A DNA stretch of 64,000 bases. Origin: Nostoc sp. CENA543. Lineage in GTDB: Bacteria > Cyanobacteriota > Cyanobacteriia > Cyanobacteriales > Nostocaceae. The stretch spans positions 930,001-994,000 of the forward strand of contig NZ_CP023278.1 in the NCBI RefSeq assembly GCF_002896875.1, given 5' to 3'. Shown here piece after piece: positions 28,103 to 37,091 of this stretch; within the stretch, counting starts at the first letter, position 1, and every line of letters starts with the position of its first letter. A program made the position numbers and the translations under genes. A model generated the notes under the pieces. It did not search any database and was not told the origin of the DNA. It worked only from the letters and a program-made list of their open reading frames with translations.

Positions 28103-29137
28103 CTATTCGTCTTCGGCAAAAATAAAGCGGTACAACTCGCTGGGGTCTGGTTCAGGGCTGCTTTCGGCGAATTTTACGGCATCGTCGATGAGTGCCTGAA
28201 TTTTGTTGTCGATCGCTTTTAATTCTGCTTCGTCTGCTAAGTTCTGCTCAATCAAGTAAGCTGCTAGCTTTTTGATGGGATCACGGGAGAACCAAAAGTC
28301 TTTTTCGGCTTTACTCCGCAGTTCGTCTGGATCTGCTAGGGAGTGACCACGGAAGCGGTAGGTGAGGGCTTCGATGAGGGTGGGGCCTTCTCCTGCACGG
28401 GCGCGGGCTACGGCTTCTTGGGCTACGGAATGTACTGCTAATACATCCATACCATCAACTTCTACGCCCACCATGTTGAAGACGCTGGCTTTTTTGTAGA
28501 TTTCAGGATCGGAGGTGGCGCGATCGTGTGCCATGCCAATTGCCCATTTATTATTTTCTACCACGAAAATAATTGGCAATTTCCATAGGGCTGCCATGTT
28601 GAGGGTTTCAAAAAACTGGCCGTTGTTAGCAGCACCATCTCCAAAGAAACAAGCGGTTACTTGGTCAGCATTGGGATCACCCAAGACTTCACGGCGATAT
28701 TTACTTTGGAAGGCGGCACCAGCAGCGACAGGAATACCTTCAGCTACGAAAGCGTAACCACCTAACAGACGGTGTTCAGCAGAAAACATGTGCATCGAGC
28801 CACCACGGCCTTTACTACAACCTGTAGCTTTACCGAATAGTTCTGCCATGACTTCTTTTGCTGGTACTCCCGCGCTTAAAGCGTGGACGTGGTCGCGGTA
28901 GGTACTGGAAACAAAATCTTCCCCTGGACGCATGGCTTTAATTACACCAGAGGAAACGGCTTCTTGTCCGTTATATAAATGGACAAAACCAAACATTTTG
29001 CCTCTATAGTACATTTCGGCGCACTTGTCTTCAAAGAAACGCCCTAAAACCATGTCTTCATATAAAAGTAAGCCAGTCTCTTTGCTGATCTGGACTGAGG
29101 CGGTATCAAATTTAGGTAACGCGCGTTCTTGAATCAT
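28103..29137 (-). CDS. pdhA: Pyruvate dehydrogenase E1 component, alpha subunit
   Basis: PdhA, with the E1 beta chain, uses thiamine diphosphate to decarboxylate pyruvate and pass the acetyl group to lipoyl-E2. The thiamine-diphosphate/Mg motif is clear: [12 protein letters not shown] through PIIFVVENN. Other family segments include [20 protein letters not shown], the phosphorylation-loop-like [14 protein letters not shown], and [13 protein letters not shown]. The length of 344 residues is normal. The other subunits are not in the window, as is usual in cyanobacteria where pdh genes are scattered. The ATG start is clear. Confidence 0.93.
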   Translation of the reverse strand: MIQERALPKFDTASVQISKETGLLLYEDMVLGRFFEDKCAEMYYRGKMFGFVHLYNGQEAVSSGVIKAMRPGEDFVSSTYRDHVHALSAGVPAKEVMAELFGKATGCSKGRGGSMHMFSAEHRLLGGYAFVAEGIPVAAGAAFQSKYRREVLGDPNADQVTACFFGDGAANNGQFFETLNMAALWKLPIIFVVENNKWAIGMAHDRATSDPEIYKKASVFNMVGVEVDGMDVLAVHSVAQEAVARARAGEGPTLIEALTYRFRGHSLADPDELRSKAEKDFWFSRDPIKKLAAYLIEQNLADEAELKAIDNKIQALIDDAVKFAESSPEPDPSELYRFIFAEDE

Positions 29138-29911
29138 TATTTTTTAGTATTCCTATCCTCAAGTCGAAATTTACCATTTTCTATAGGTTGTTCTCTCAAC
29201 AAGTTTGCTGTCTTTACAGAGTTTTGCTAGAGTCCACAACCAATTTTTCAGCACCAGAAATCTTTATAGGGAATATTTGGGAATTAAAGGGCTAATTCAC
29301 AGTTTTTCAAGGAAATATGGTGATATATCTCCCTGGTAAACTTCTTATCTTTTCACTTTACTATTACCCGTTCCCGTTCATAGGCTATCACTCAGGATAG
29401 CTTGGTTTCTGCATACCTATGAACAGTTTAGAAAAAATCCTCGCCAAAATCTTAAATATATATGCAAATGATTGCCAGAAAAGTTTTCTTGTGATATATT
29501 CTGGTTCTTTAATATTGCTCAACTCCTATTCTCAAGTGGTGCATCTTCCGATTTAACTGTTATAGACAGATAAATCTCCGAGTAAAAATAAATCATACTG
29601 GTTTGTACCAACAGGACTTTGTGTCAACGAAGGCTGCTAGTTAAGTTTTATATGCTCAAAAGCTGATAACATTTATGGTCAGGAAAATTACTAAGAATTA
29701 AGACAAAATATCAGCACTTTCTAGGCGAAGGCAAAATGTTGGTACTAGAATATGACACAAATTTTAGGAAGCAACAAAATTAGTTGTTGCAATATACACT
29801 TAATAGTGTAAGTCCGGCACGGTATTATTCACCGTATGATTGTGGCACGGTTTTACAGGCCTGGAATGCTCTAGGTGAATTATGTTGATCACGGTGCAGG
29901 GGAAGTAGGCT
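29138..29911. other. 774-bp intergenic region upstream of zipN, no gene seen
   Basis: This gap separates divergent pdhA and zipN, so it should contain both promoters. All six frames are broken. A small palindromic patch (GGCACGGTATTATTCACCGT at about 29816-29835, followed by a second 'ggcacggtttt') may be a regulatory or RNA structure, but the evidence is thin. Confidence 0.5.
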
Positions 29912-32164
29912 GTGCGAATTCCGCTTGATTACTACCGAATTTTAGGACTGCCTTTGGCCGCAAGCGAGGAACAGTTGCGACAAGCTTATAGCGATCGCAT
30001 TGTCCAATTGCCCCGAAGGGAGTATTCTCAAGCAGCCATTGCTTCCCGTAAACAACTTATAGAAGAAGCTTACGTGGTTTTATCTGATCCCAAGGAACGC
30101 AGTAGTTACGACCAGCTATATCTTGCTCATGCCTATGACCCAGATAGCCCTGGTACTACCAAAGTAGCCCTAGAAAATCGTCCTCACGATCATCAGGGTA
30201 GACTCGATGCTCACAATCTCAGTATCGAGGTAGCCTCTGAGGAGCTAGTTGGTGCTTTGTTAATTTTGCAAGAGTTAGGAGAATACGAACTAGTGCTGAA
30301 ACTAGGTCGTACCTATCTGGGTAATCAAAACGGTGCAGGGTCGAAAAAGGGTGTGCATTTGGCAGCAGAAGATTTTCTGCAAACTGCCGAACGTCCAGAT
30401 ATTATCTTGACGGTGGCTTTGGCTTGTTTAGAATTGGGTCGTGAGCAATGGCAGCAAGGTCACTATGAAAACGCCGCCCTTTCTTTGGAAACTGGGCAAG
30501 AAATGCTGGCGCGTGAAGGTTTGTTTACCAATGTCCAAGGGGAAATTCAAGCTGACTTATACAAGTTACGCCCATACCGGATTTTGGAACTACTGGCCTT
30601 ACCTTTGGAACAGACAATAGAACGCCATCAAGGTCTGGATTTACTGCAAGGTATTTTAGACGATCGCGGTGGTATTGATGGCAATGGCAATGATGAATCA
30701 GGCCTGAGCATAGACGACTTTCTCCGCTTTATCCAGCAACTACGACACTACTTAACAGTTGCTGAACAACACAAACTTTTTGAAGCAGAAAGCAAACGTC
30801 CTTCGGCGGTAGCCACCTATTTAGCGGTTTACGCCTCAATTGCACGGGGATTTACCAACCGTCAACCCGCTTTAATTCGTCATGCCAAGCAAATGCTGAT
30901 GCGGTTGGCGAAACGGCAAGATGTGCATTTAGAACAGTCCTTGTGTGCGCTACTGCTAGGACAAACGGAAGAAGCTACCCGCGTCTTAGAATTGAGTCAG
31001 GAATATGAGTCTTTAGCTTTTATTCGGGAAAAATCGCAGGATTCACCTGATTTACTGCCTGGTTTGTGTCTTTACGCCGAACAATGGCTACACAATGAAG
31101 TATTTCCCCATTTTCGGGACTTAGCCAAACAACCAGCATCATTGAAAGATTATTTTGCTAACCCGCAAGTACAAGCTTATCTAGAAGCTTTACCTACGGA
31201 TGCAGAAGTCACCAACGAATGGAAAGTAATTAATCGTCCCCAAAATCGTAACTCTCATCCAGGTAATACTCGCACCGAGTCTAATAACCACCGCACACCA
31301 GATCCAGAGTTACCCACAACCCAAAATTACAGAGTTCCAGAACCAGTAAATTCTCAGAGAGTCCGAGAACAAACCCCGCCCATACCACCATACACTGGCA
31401 CACCAAATTCCCAGACACCAACATCAATGTCAGGCGTAGAGCGTACCGCGAGGGCTAATCATCATCCCAGTACCCAACCACGCCCCACCACCCAACGCAG
31501 GCGACGCAAACCGACTGCACCCAAAAACACAGAACATCATCGTCCCCACACTCAACGTAACTTGATCAGCAAGTTAGACGGTAGAACACGCTTAGTGTGG
31601 ACTGTGTTTTTGTCTATGGCGGGTATTTTGGTGTTTTGGTTATTAGTTTCGACTGTTTTTGGTGCTTTGAGAAATGTATTCTCGCCAACACCGGCGGTAG
31701 TCGCAGAACCATTTCTGACTCAGATTAATGAACCGGTAGTAACGACGCTGGAGAGCAACGGCGCGTTTCAACAGGATGGAGCCATAACAGAAGCGATCGC
31801 CGAAGGAGTGATTAAAACTTGGTTATCTACTAAAGCTGCGGCTCTTGGCCCTAACCACGAAATTGACGGTTTAGCAGATATTTTAACTGGTTCTGCTTTG
31901 TCACAGTGGCGATTTACTGCCCAACAAGTGAGAGCGACAGGTAACTATCGCCTTTATAGTCACAGCGTCACCGTCAGCGAAGTCAACTCATCAGAGCAAG
32001 ACCCCAATCGGGCGATCGTCAGAGCTAACGTCAAGGAAATGACCCAATTTTATAGGAATGGTCAACAAGTAAACTCTGAGGACGACAATCTGCGCGTGCG
32101 TTATGAATTAGTTCGGCAAGAAGGGACTTGGCGGATTCAAAGTATGTCGGCTGTGGTGAATTAA
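29912..32164 (+). CDS. ftn2: Cell-division protein ZipN/Ftn2 (ARC6 homologue)
   Basis: A GTG start leads into a DnaJ-like N-terminal domain (residues 1-~70: PLDYYRILGLP, LIEEAYVVLSDPKERSSYDQ) that lacks the HPD tripeptide, as in the ZipN/Ftn2 group. A helical middle region (~110-410) is followed by a disordered Pro/Thr/Arg-rich linker, one transmembrane helix (~560-580) and a C-terminal ARC6-type IMS/DUF4101 domain (~630-750) with YELVRQEGTWRI. The protein tethers FtsZ and other divisome parts to the inner membrane in cyanobacteria. It is monocistronic after a long leader. The family assignment is very likely. Confidence 0.88.
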   Translation: MRIPLDYYRILGLPLAASEEQLRQAYSDRIVQLPRREYSQAAIASRKQLIEEAYVVLSDPKERSSYDQLYLAHAYDPDSPGTTKVALENRPHDHQGRLDAHNLSIEVASEELVGALLILQELGEYELVLKLGRTYLGNQNGAGSKKGVHLAAEDFLQTAERPDIILTVALACLELGREQWQQGHYENAALSLETGQEMLAREGLFTNVQGEIQADLYKLRPYRILELLALPLEQTIERHQGLDLLQGILDDRGGIDGNGNDESGLSIDDFLRFIQQLRHYLTVAEQHKLFEAESKRPSAVATYLAVYASIARGFTNRQPALIRHAKQMLMRLAKRQDVHLEQSLCALLLGQTEEATRVLELSQEYESLAFIREKSQDSPDLLPGLCLYAEQWLHNEVFPHFRDLAKQPASLKDYFANPQVQAYLEALPTDAEVTNEWKVINRPQNRNSHPGNTRTESNNHRTPDPELPTTQNYRVPEPVNSQRVREQTPPIPPYTGTPNSQTPTSMSGVERTARANHHPSTQPRPTTQRRRRKPTAPKNTEHHRPHTQRNLISKLDGRTRLVWTVFLSMAGILVFWLLVSTVFGALRNVFSPTPAVVAEPFLTQINEPVVTTLESNGAFQQDGAITEAIAEGVIKTWLSTKAAALGPNHEIDGLADILTGSALSQWRFTAQQVRATGNYRLYSHSVTVSEVNSSEQDPNRAIVRANVKEMTQFYRNGQQVNSEDDNLRVRYELVRQEGTWRIQSMSAVVN

Positions 32165-32720
32165 GGTAAAAGGCAAAAGGCAAAAGGTAAAAGGTAGTAC
32201 CGATGAAACTTATTTCATGTCCAAGCATGAAAGGGTGACTGGTATGTCTACTCAGCACGCTGCTCAACGCCCCGCTTCCGCTAACAGCACTCAAAACTCA
32301 GCACTTAGCACTAATTAATAAGCTTAAATACTATTAAACGCATCAATAAAATCAAGGTTCCATGACATTAAGCTACCATGAATAGGTATAAATGTCAGGG
32401 GATCATAACAAATTGATCCCACGAGGGCTAATAAGTTCGTCAAATAGGCAAAAAAGCCCGTTGACACCCCTTGATCCCTAGCCGGGGTTACTAGTTAATA
32501 TTCATTTAACAAACTTAATAAGTGACTTCTCACAATCCCAAAGTGCTGATTTTGGCATGAGTAAGAATTGAAAGGATGAACCCTTCTATTTAACAAAAGA
32601 CTAAACAACACACTGGGCAAAACCAGGAGTCAGGCATAAGAAATTCATCTGGGCATCTAACCAAGCATTTTGTTACCCAGAGAAATAATTTACCTTTCAA
32701 GCTACTGGAGGCCAAAATTC
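32165..32720. other. Intergenic leader of the DUF4912 gene with 'aaaggcaaaagg' repeats
   Basis: Short 'ggcaaaa/ggtaaaa' heptamer-like repeats occupy 32165-32200. The rest has no coding frame. An upstream TTG at 32670 keeps the next gene's frame open, but the ribosome site supports the later ATG. Two GGATCA/TGATCC half-sites (~32400 and ~32420) form a small hairpin of unknown meaning. Confidence 0.5.
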
Positions 32721-33962
32721 ATGGCAAAAGAACGCCCACCGCTAGAAGAGATGACACTGCGGCAATTACGTAAAGTTGCCAGCGAATTCAACATCTCTCG
32801 TTATAGCCGGATGAGGAAATCTCAGTTACTAGCATCAATTCAAGAAGTTCAACGTCAAAAAGCGACGCTTAACCCATCTCGTTCACTGGAGGCACAAGAA
32901 ACCGTGGAAGCTGCAAAATTTGAACTAGGTCAAGAAGACCGTACCGGTGGTTCTCTAGCTGATGTTGACGAAGAATTAGTGGATTTACCTGGTGGTTACG
33001 GTGACAGCCGGATTGTACTCTTACCCCGTGATCCGCAATGGGCTTATGCTTACTGGGATGTTCCCAACGAGCATAAAGAAGATTTGCGTCGGCAAGGGGG
33101 ACAACAACTGGCACTACGGATTTATGATGTCACCGACATCGATCTTGAATATCAAAGCCCCCACAGTATTCAAGAGTATCCTGCCGATGAACTAGCAAGA
33201 GAATGGTATATTCCCATTCCTGTGAGCGATCGCGATTATGTCATCGATATCGGTTATCGTGCTTTTGATGGACGTTGGTTGGTGCTAGCTCGTTCAGCTC
33301 GCGTTCACATTCCCCCCGTATATCCCTCTGACTGGATTGAAGATGTCTTCATCACCGTCAACTTTGAGGAAGATTTACGCGGTAAAACCCTTTACGAACT
33401 CGTACCCCCCGCCAAGAAAGTTGCCGCAGTCGGTGCAAATGGCAACCCCATCTACGACCAAATCTTTGGCTTGGCAGAATCCGCCGAAGCGCAACGGGTG
33501 GCTGGTTCTCTGTTCGGTTCTATGCAACACGTTCCTGGTTCTGTGCGTCCCGAACAAGCCATCAGTTCTTACATCTTCCCCTCTGGTGTAGGTATGTGGG
33601 CAGTTCCCACCGCTTCCGGTATCAATATGTCCGGCGTGGGAATGTCTGGTGTAGGCTTCTCTGCTTCCGCCGTTCCCGTACGTCCTCGCAAGTTCTGGTT
33701 AATTGCTGACGCTGAGTTAATTGTTTACGGTGCAACCGAACCAGATGCAACCGTCACAATTGGTGGTCGTCCCATCAAACTCAATCCCGATGGTACATTC
33801 CGCTTCCAGATGTCCTTCCAAGACGGCTTAATTGACTACCCCATTTTGGCTGTCGCAGCTGATGGTGAACAAACCCGTTCCATCCACATGAAATTCGAGC
33901 GTGAAACCCCATCTCGGAACACCAACACCAAAGATGAAGCTGTTTTAGAATGGCTGTCTTAA
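32721..33962 (+). CDS. DUF4912 protein with N-terminal Rho-N/SAP-like motif
   Basis: The ATG at 32721 has GGAGG nine bases upstream (32707-32711). Residues ~8-45 (MTLRQLRKVASEFNISRYSR, KSQLLASI) look like the Rho N-terminal/SAP helix-extension-helix that can bind nucleic acid. Residues ~95-210 are DUF4912 (RIVLLPRDPQWAYAYWDV). A Gly/Ser/Met-rich linker is followed by a C-terminal beta-sandwich-like region (ELIVYGATEPDATVTIGGR). No catalytic role is known; in cyanobacteria the protein is widespread. It is encoded alone. Confidence 0.78.
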   Translation: MAKERPPLEEMTLRQLRKVASEFNISRYSRMRKSQLLASIQEVQRQKATLNPSRSLEAQETVEAAKFELGQEDRTGGSLADVDEELVDLPGGYGDSRIVLLPRDPQWAYAYWDVPNEHKEDLRRQGGQQLALRIYDVTDIDLEYQSPHSIQEYPADELAREWYIPIPVSDRDYVIDIGYRAFDGRWLVLARSARVHIPPVYPSDWIEDVFITVNFEEDLRGKTLYELVPPAKKVAAVGANGNPIYDQIFGLAESAEAQRVAGSLFGSMQHVPGSVRPEQAISSYIFPSGVGMWAVPTASGINMSGVGMSGVGFSASAVPVRPRKFWLIADAELIVYGATEPDATVTIGGRPIKLNPDGTFRFQMSFQDGLIDYPILAVAADGEQTRSIHMKFERETPSRNTNTKDEAVLEWLS

Positions 33963-34135
33963 GTTAGGGAATAGAAGAAGAATTGGTGCAGGGGGCAGGG
34001 GGCAAGGGGGAGAAAAATTTCCCCTTTTCTCCCTGCTCCCTGCCCCCCTCCTTTCTACCTCCCAGTCCCCAACCCTCATTGGAATTTTGAATCAACACCC
34101 GCTATAGTCTAGGCTGTAGTGGGTTTTTATTTTGT

Positions 34136-35062
34136 ATGTCTATTCCAAAGATAATTACTTTATCTATAGTTGCTATTGTTGGTAGTCTATTATCAAGTTG
34201 TAGTAAGTTTGATACTAGTTCAGCCGCAAGGCCAGTAAAAGCTTGTCTTGGGGAAAATCCTCAATTTAGTATTGAATTTTTCAAGACTAATAATCGAGGT
34301 GAGAAATTTGCTAAAGGTATTAATCATGTAATTGTTTTTAATCCTAAGTCTGAGGCACTAGATTTTAAAGTCAATGTGGGTTTAGCTCATGCAATCTATG
34401 CTAAAGACGGCAGAGGCAGAATTAGGAGAGAATACATCCCAAAACAGTTTCGAGAAATTATTACTGATAATAACTCTCTGCTTAATGGTAAAAAACCCAT
34501 AGCAGCAATTAATGCCGATTATATAGATCCAGAAAATAAACCTCAAGGGTTAAATATTTCCCGTGGTATTGAGTATGCTGGAGATTTTAAAAATAGACGT
34601 TCTTCCTTTGGGATTTCTGGTGGTAAACCTCAGCAAAGACAGGCGACAATTCAAGCCGGTAGACGAGCAAATAATATTCTGAATTACAACTTAGTAGGCG
34701 GTAACGGGAGATTTTATCGTCAAGGTAAATTTAAAGATATTTGCCAAGATTTAGGGGAATTAGCCTGTAAACAAGCAACGAATCGGTCTATGGCGGCTAT
34801 TACGACTAAGGGTTATGTAATTCTTTTGGTTAATGATATCAAGGCTAATTCTAATATTGAAGTATCATCAACGAATCAAGAGCTAACGCCAGATAAATTT
34901 GATGATGTTTTAGAGGGGATTGCCCGTAAAAATTGTTTGGGGAGAATTCAAGAAGGAATTTTATTTGATGGTGGTATGTCACCAGGGCTTTACTATAATG
35001 ATAAAGTTTATGTAGAAAATCCTGGTTTTATTGGTTCAGTATTTTTAATTTATAAAAAATGA
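34136..35062 (+). CDS. Phosphodiester glycosidase (NAGPA-like) family lipoprotein
   Basis: A lipoprotein signal ends in LLSSC (Cys near residue 23). The mature part follows the NAGPA/phosphodiester glycosidase family: PIAAINADYID (metal-site region), NRSMAAITTKGYVILLV and FDGGMSPGLYYND, which corresponds to the family's DGG-S-x-N active-site loop. The classic form has DGGGS; here it is DGGMS, so activity is not certain. The substrate may be a sugar-1-phosphodiester in the envelope. No partner gene is evident; it converges on the cysteine desulfurase gene with a 19-bp gap. Confidence 0.75.
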   Translation: MSIPKIITLSIVAIVGSLLSSCSKFDTSSAARPVKACLGENPQFSIEFFKTNNRGEKFAKGINHVIVFNPKSEALDFKVNVGLAHAIYAKDGRGRIRREYIPKQFREIITDNNSLLNGKKPIAAINADYIDPENKPQGLNISRGIEYAGDFKNRRSSFGISGGKPQQRQATIQAGRRANNILNYNLVGGNGRFYRQGKFKDICQDLGELACKQATNRSMAAITTKGYVILLVNDIKANSNIEVSSTNQELTPDKFDDVLEGIARKNCLGRIQEGILFDGGMSPGLYYNDKVYVENPGFIGSVFLIYKK

Positions 35063-35081
35063 GAAATTGTCTAAAAAGTTC

Positions 35082-36230
35082 TTATAAAATTTGACGGATG
35101 GTGTTGACTGCATCAATGAGCAAATCAGCTGCTTTTGCAATTTCTATCTTAGTTGTAAATTTACCAATACCAATTCTCAATGAGCCTTCAATGATATTTT
35201 CGGGAAGGTGCATTGCTTGTAAAACATGAGAAGGTGCAACAACGCCTGATGAACAAGCTGCACCTGTGGAAATAGCTAATTGCTGACGTACTCGCGCAAT
35301 GATGGCGGTATTAGAAATATCGGGGATGGAAATGTGTAAATTACCCGATAAACGGTGGTTTGAGTCCCCATTCACCACTAAATCGGGAATTGCGGCTTGG
35401 AGTTGGTTTTGTAGCTGATCTCGTAAAATAGCGATCGCACTTTCATCTTGTTCCATCTCCAAGCGTCTCAATCTGCAAGCTTCCCCCAAACCGACGATTC
35501 CGGGGACGTTGAGTGTACCTGATCTGAGTCCCTGTTGATGTCCACCACCGTAAATCATCGGTGGGAGAAGATGATTTTTCCTCACTACTAATACACCCAC
35601 GCCTTTGGGTGCATAGAGTTTATGTGCTGAAATCGCCAGATAAGTAATCCCCCAGTCTTGAAAATTGACGGGAATTTTGCCGACGGCTTGGGATGCGTCG
35701 CATAAAAAAGGGATGTGGTAGGATGAGGCGATCGCGCCAATTTTTTTGATGGGGTAAATTGTCCCGACTTCATTGTTAGCCGCCATCACACAGAGTAAAG
35801 CCGCACCATCAGCACAGACTTTTTCCAAATGTTCTAAATCAAGCTGTGCTTGTTGATTGACTTTTAACCAAATAATTTCCGCCAGTCCTTTTTTAACTAA
35901 GGCTTTGCAAGTATCTATAACGGCTTTGTGTTCTACTGGGGAAACAATAATTTTGGCGGGGGTATTTTGTTGTGTAATTTGCCCTTGAATTACTAAATTA
36001 ATGCTTTCCGTTGCGCCGGATGTAAAGATAATTTCCTTGGGCGAGGCGTTGATTAAGTCTGCTATTTGTTGACGTGCTTGTTTAACTGCTTTTGCGGCTG
36101 CATTACCATAATCATGATCTACACTATTGGCGTTACCAAAGGCGGTAGTCATATAGTACATGACTTTCTCAGCTACTCTGGGGTCAACGGGAGTAGTTGA
36201 GTGGTAGTCTAGGTAGATTATGCTGGTCAT
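35082..36230 (-). CDS. sspA: DndA/SspA-like cysteine desulfurase
   Basis: A PLP enzyme that takes sulfur from cysteine as a persulfide. LDYHSTTPVDPRVAE and FGNANSVDHDYG at the N-terminus, FTSGATESINL, SAHKLYAPKG with the PLP lysine, and GAACSSG with the persulfide cysteine are all present; 382 residues is full length. The DHDYG/THEFG-like segment resembles DndA-type enzymes. It is the last minus-strand gene of a cluster with sspB, sspC and sspD homologues, so supply of sulfur to DNA phosphorothioation is the favoured role. A housekeeping IscS/NifS role remains possible, because 110 bp of repeat DNA separates it from the next cluster gene. Confidence 0.75.
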   Translation of the reverse strand: MTSIIYLDYHSTTPVDPRVAEKVMYYMTTAFGNANSVDHDYGNAAAKAVKQARQQIADLINASPKEIIFTSGATESINLVIQGQITQQNTPAKIIVSPVEHKAVIDTCKALVKKGLAEIIWLKVNQQAQLDLEHLEKVCADGAALLCVMAANNEVGTIYPIKKIGAIASSYHIPFLCDASQAVGKIPVNFQDWGITYLAISAHKLYAPKGVGVLVVRKNHLLPPMIYGGGHQQGLRSGTLNVPGIVGLGEACRLRRLEMEQDESAIAILRDQLQNQLQAAIPDLVVNGDSNHRLSGNLHISIPDISNTAIIARVRQQLAISTGAACSSGVVAPSHVLQAMHLPENIIEGSLRIGIGKFTTKIEIAKAADLLIDAVNTIRQIL

Positions 36231-36340
36231 TTTTTTTACGCAGAGTAACGCTAAGTCAACGCAAAGGAACGCAGAGAATTATGATAACAACTGTCTCACC
36301 CCTTTGCGTCTTTGCGCCTTTGCGTGAGATTTAATCACTT
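36231..36340. repeat. Imperfect palindromic 'gcaaaggcgcaaagacgcaaagg'-type repeat
   Basis: 'acgcagagtaacgc', 'aacgcaaaggaacgcagag' on one side and 'cctttgcgtctttgcgcc', 'tttgcgtgag' on the other are loosely complementary and could fold as a long hairpin. This dispersed repeat fills the gap between the 132-residue gene and sspA. Confidence 0.7.
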
Positions 36341-36739
36341 TTACTGAGAAGTTAAATATTCTAAAATTAAGAGTCTTAAATAATCTAACATTCTTAGGTA
36401 TGATTTAATATTTTCGTATTCATGAGAGTTATGCAAATACAATTGGGAAATACTCGGAACATCAAACACTCGTTTTTGTTTTAATTGTTCAATTGCTTGT
36501 TGTGGATTTTCTATATACCCTCTGGCTTTAATCTGACTACCATAACCGCGAATATCTGTAGTTAATAGTTCAATTTCTTCTAATAATGTAAATTCTGTTT
36601 CTGACACAGGTAATTGATGAGCGATCGCCTGTCTTTCTAATTTACTATTTTGGTAGTCAATCGTTAACTGAGCTAACAGTTGAATGATATAATTTTTAGT
36701 TAGTTCAGGATTTTGATTAGTCAGGGTAGTATTAGTCAT
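36341..36739 (-). CDS. Small protein of unknown function in the phosphorothioation cluster (132 aa)
   Basis: I do not recognise this protein. It is largely helical by composition, with a leucine-rich C-terminus (YLRMLDYLRLLILEYL) and no membrane segment or signal. Its ATG overlaps the end of the preceding 114-residue gene by 8 bp, so the two are translationally coupled. Position between the GHKL ATPase module and sspA suggests an accessory or regulatory subunit of the defence system, which is inference from location only. Confidence 0.6.
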   Translation of the reverse strand: MTNTTLTNQNPELTKNYIIQLLAQLTIDYQNSKLERQAIAHQLPVSETEFTLLEEIELLTTDIRGYGSQIKARGYIENPQQAIEQLKQKRVFDVPSISQLYLHNSHEYENIKSYLRMLDYLRLLILEYLTSQ

Positions 36740-37076
36740 CGTTCACTCCATAGGTGACAATTTTTTCAGTTCCAAATTTATCTGGACGCACAATTAAATA
36801 TTCATTTCCTTTACGATAAACGGCTGAACTATCTTGACGATAACCTGTTTTTGGTACTCTTATTGCTCCTTTTTTGTTAAAATTATGTGCTTTACGGAGT
36901 AATTTTAACGGGTCAATTTCTTTTCTAGCGGCATGATCTAAAATGTTATGGGAAACGCTGATATAACTTGCTTTATCCCACTCTGTTAAGTATTTTTCAA
37001 TTTCTGCGATTTCTGAGGATGCGTATTCTTGACAGAGTTCTGTAAAAAACGGGTCATCTTGTGGTTCATTAGACAT
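36732..37076 (-). CDS. Small protein of unknown function in the phosphorothioation cluster (114 aa)
   Basis: No family is recognised. The N-terminal half is acidic and helical; the C-terminal half is more basic, with strands around GYRQDSSAVYRKGNEYLIVRP. It follows the GHKL ATPase gene by 15 bp and overlaps the next small gene by 8 bp, which places it firmly in the operon. It could be an adaptor of the ATPase or a small antitoxin-like regulator; no motif decides between them. Confidence 0.6.
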   Translation of the reverse strand: MSNEPQDDPFFTELCQEYASSEIAEIEKYLTEWDKASYISVSHNILDHAARKEIDPLKLLRKAHNFNKKGAIRVPKTGYRQDSSAVYRKGNEYLIVRPDKFGTEKIVTYGVNDD

Positions 37077-37091
37077 TATTTTATCACTTCA

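Noticed and set aside
35082-36230. Nitrogenase-linked nifS
   Set aside because: No nif gene lies nearby and the N-terminal segment is more like DndA; the neighbours are defence genes.
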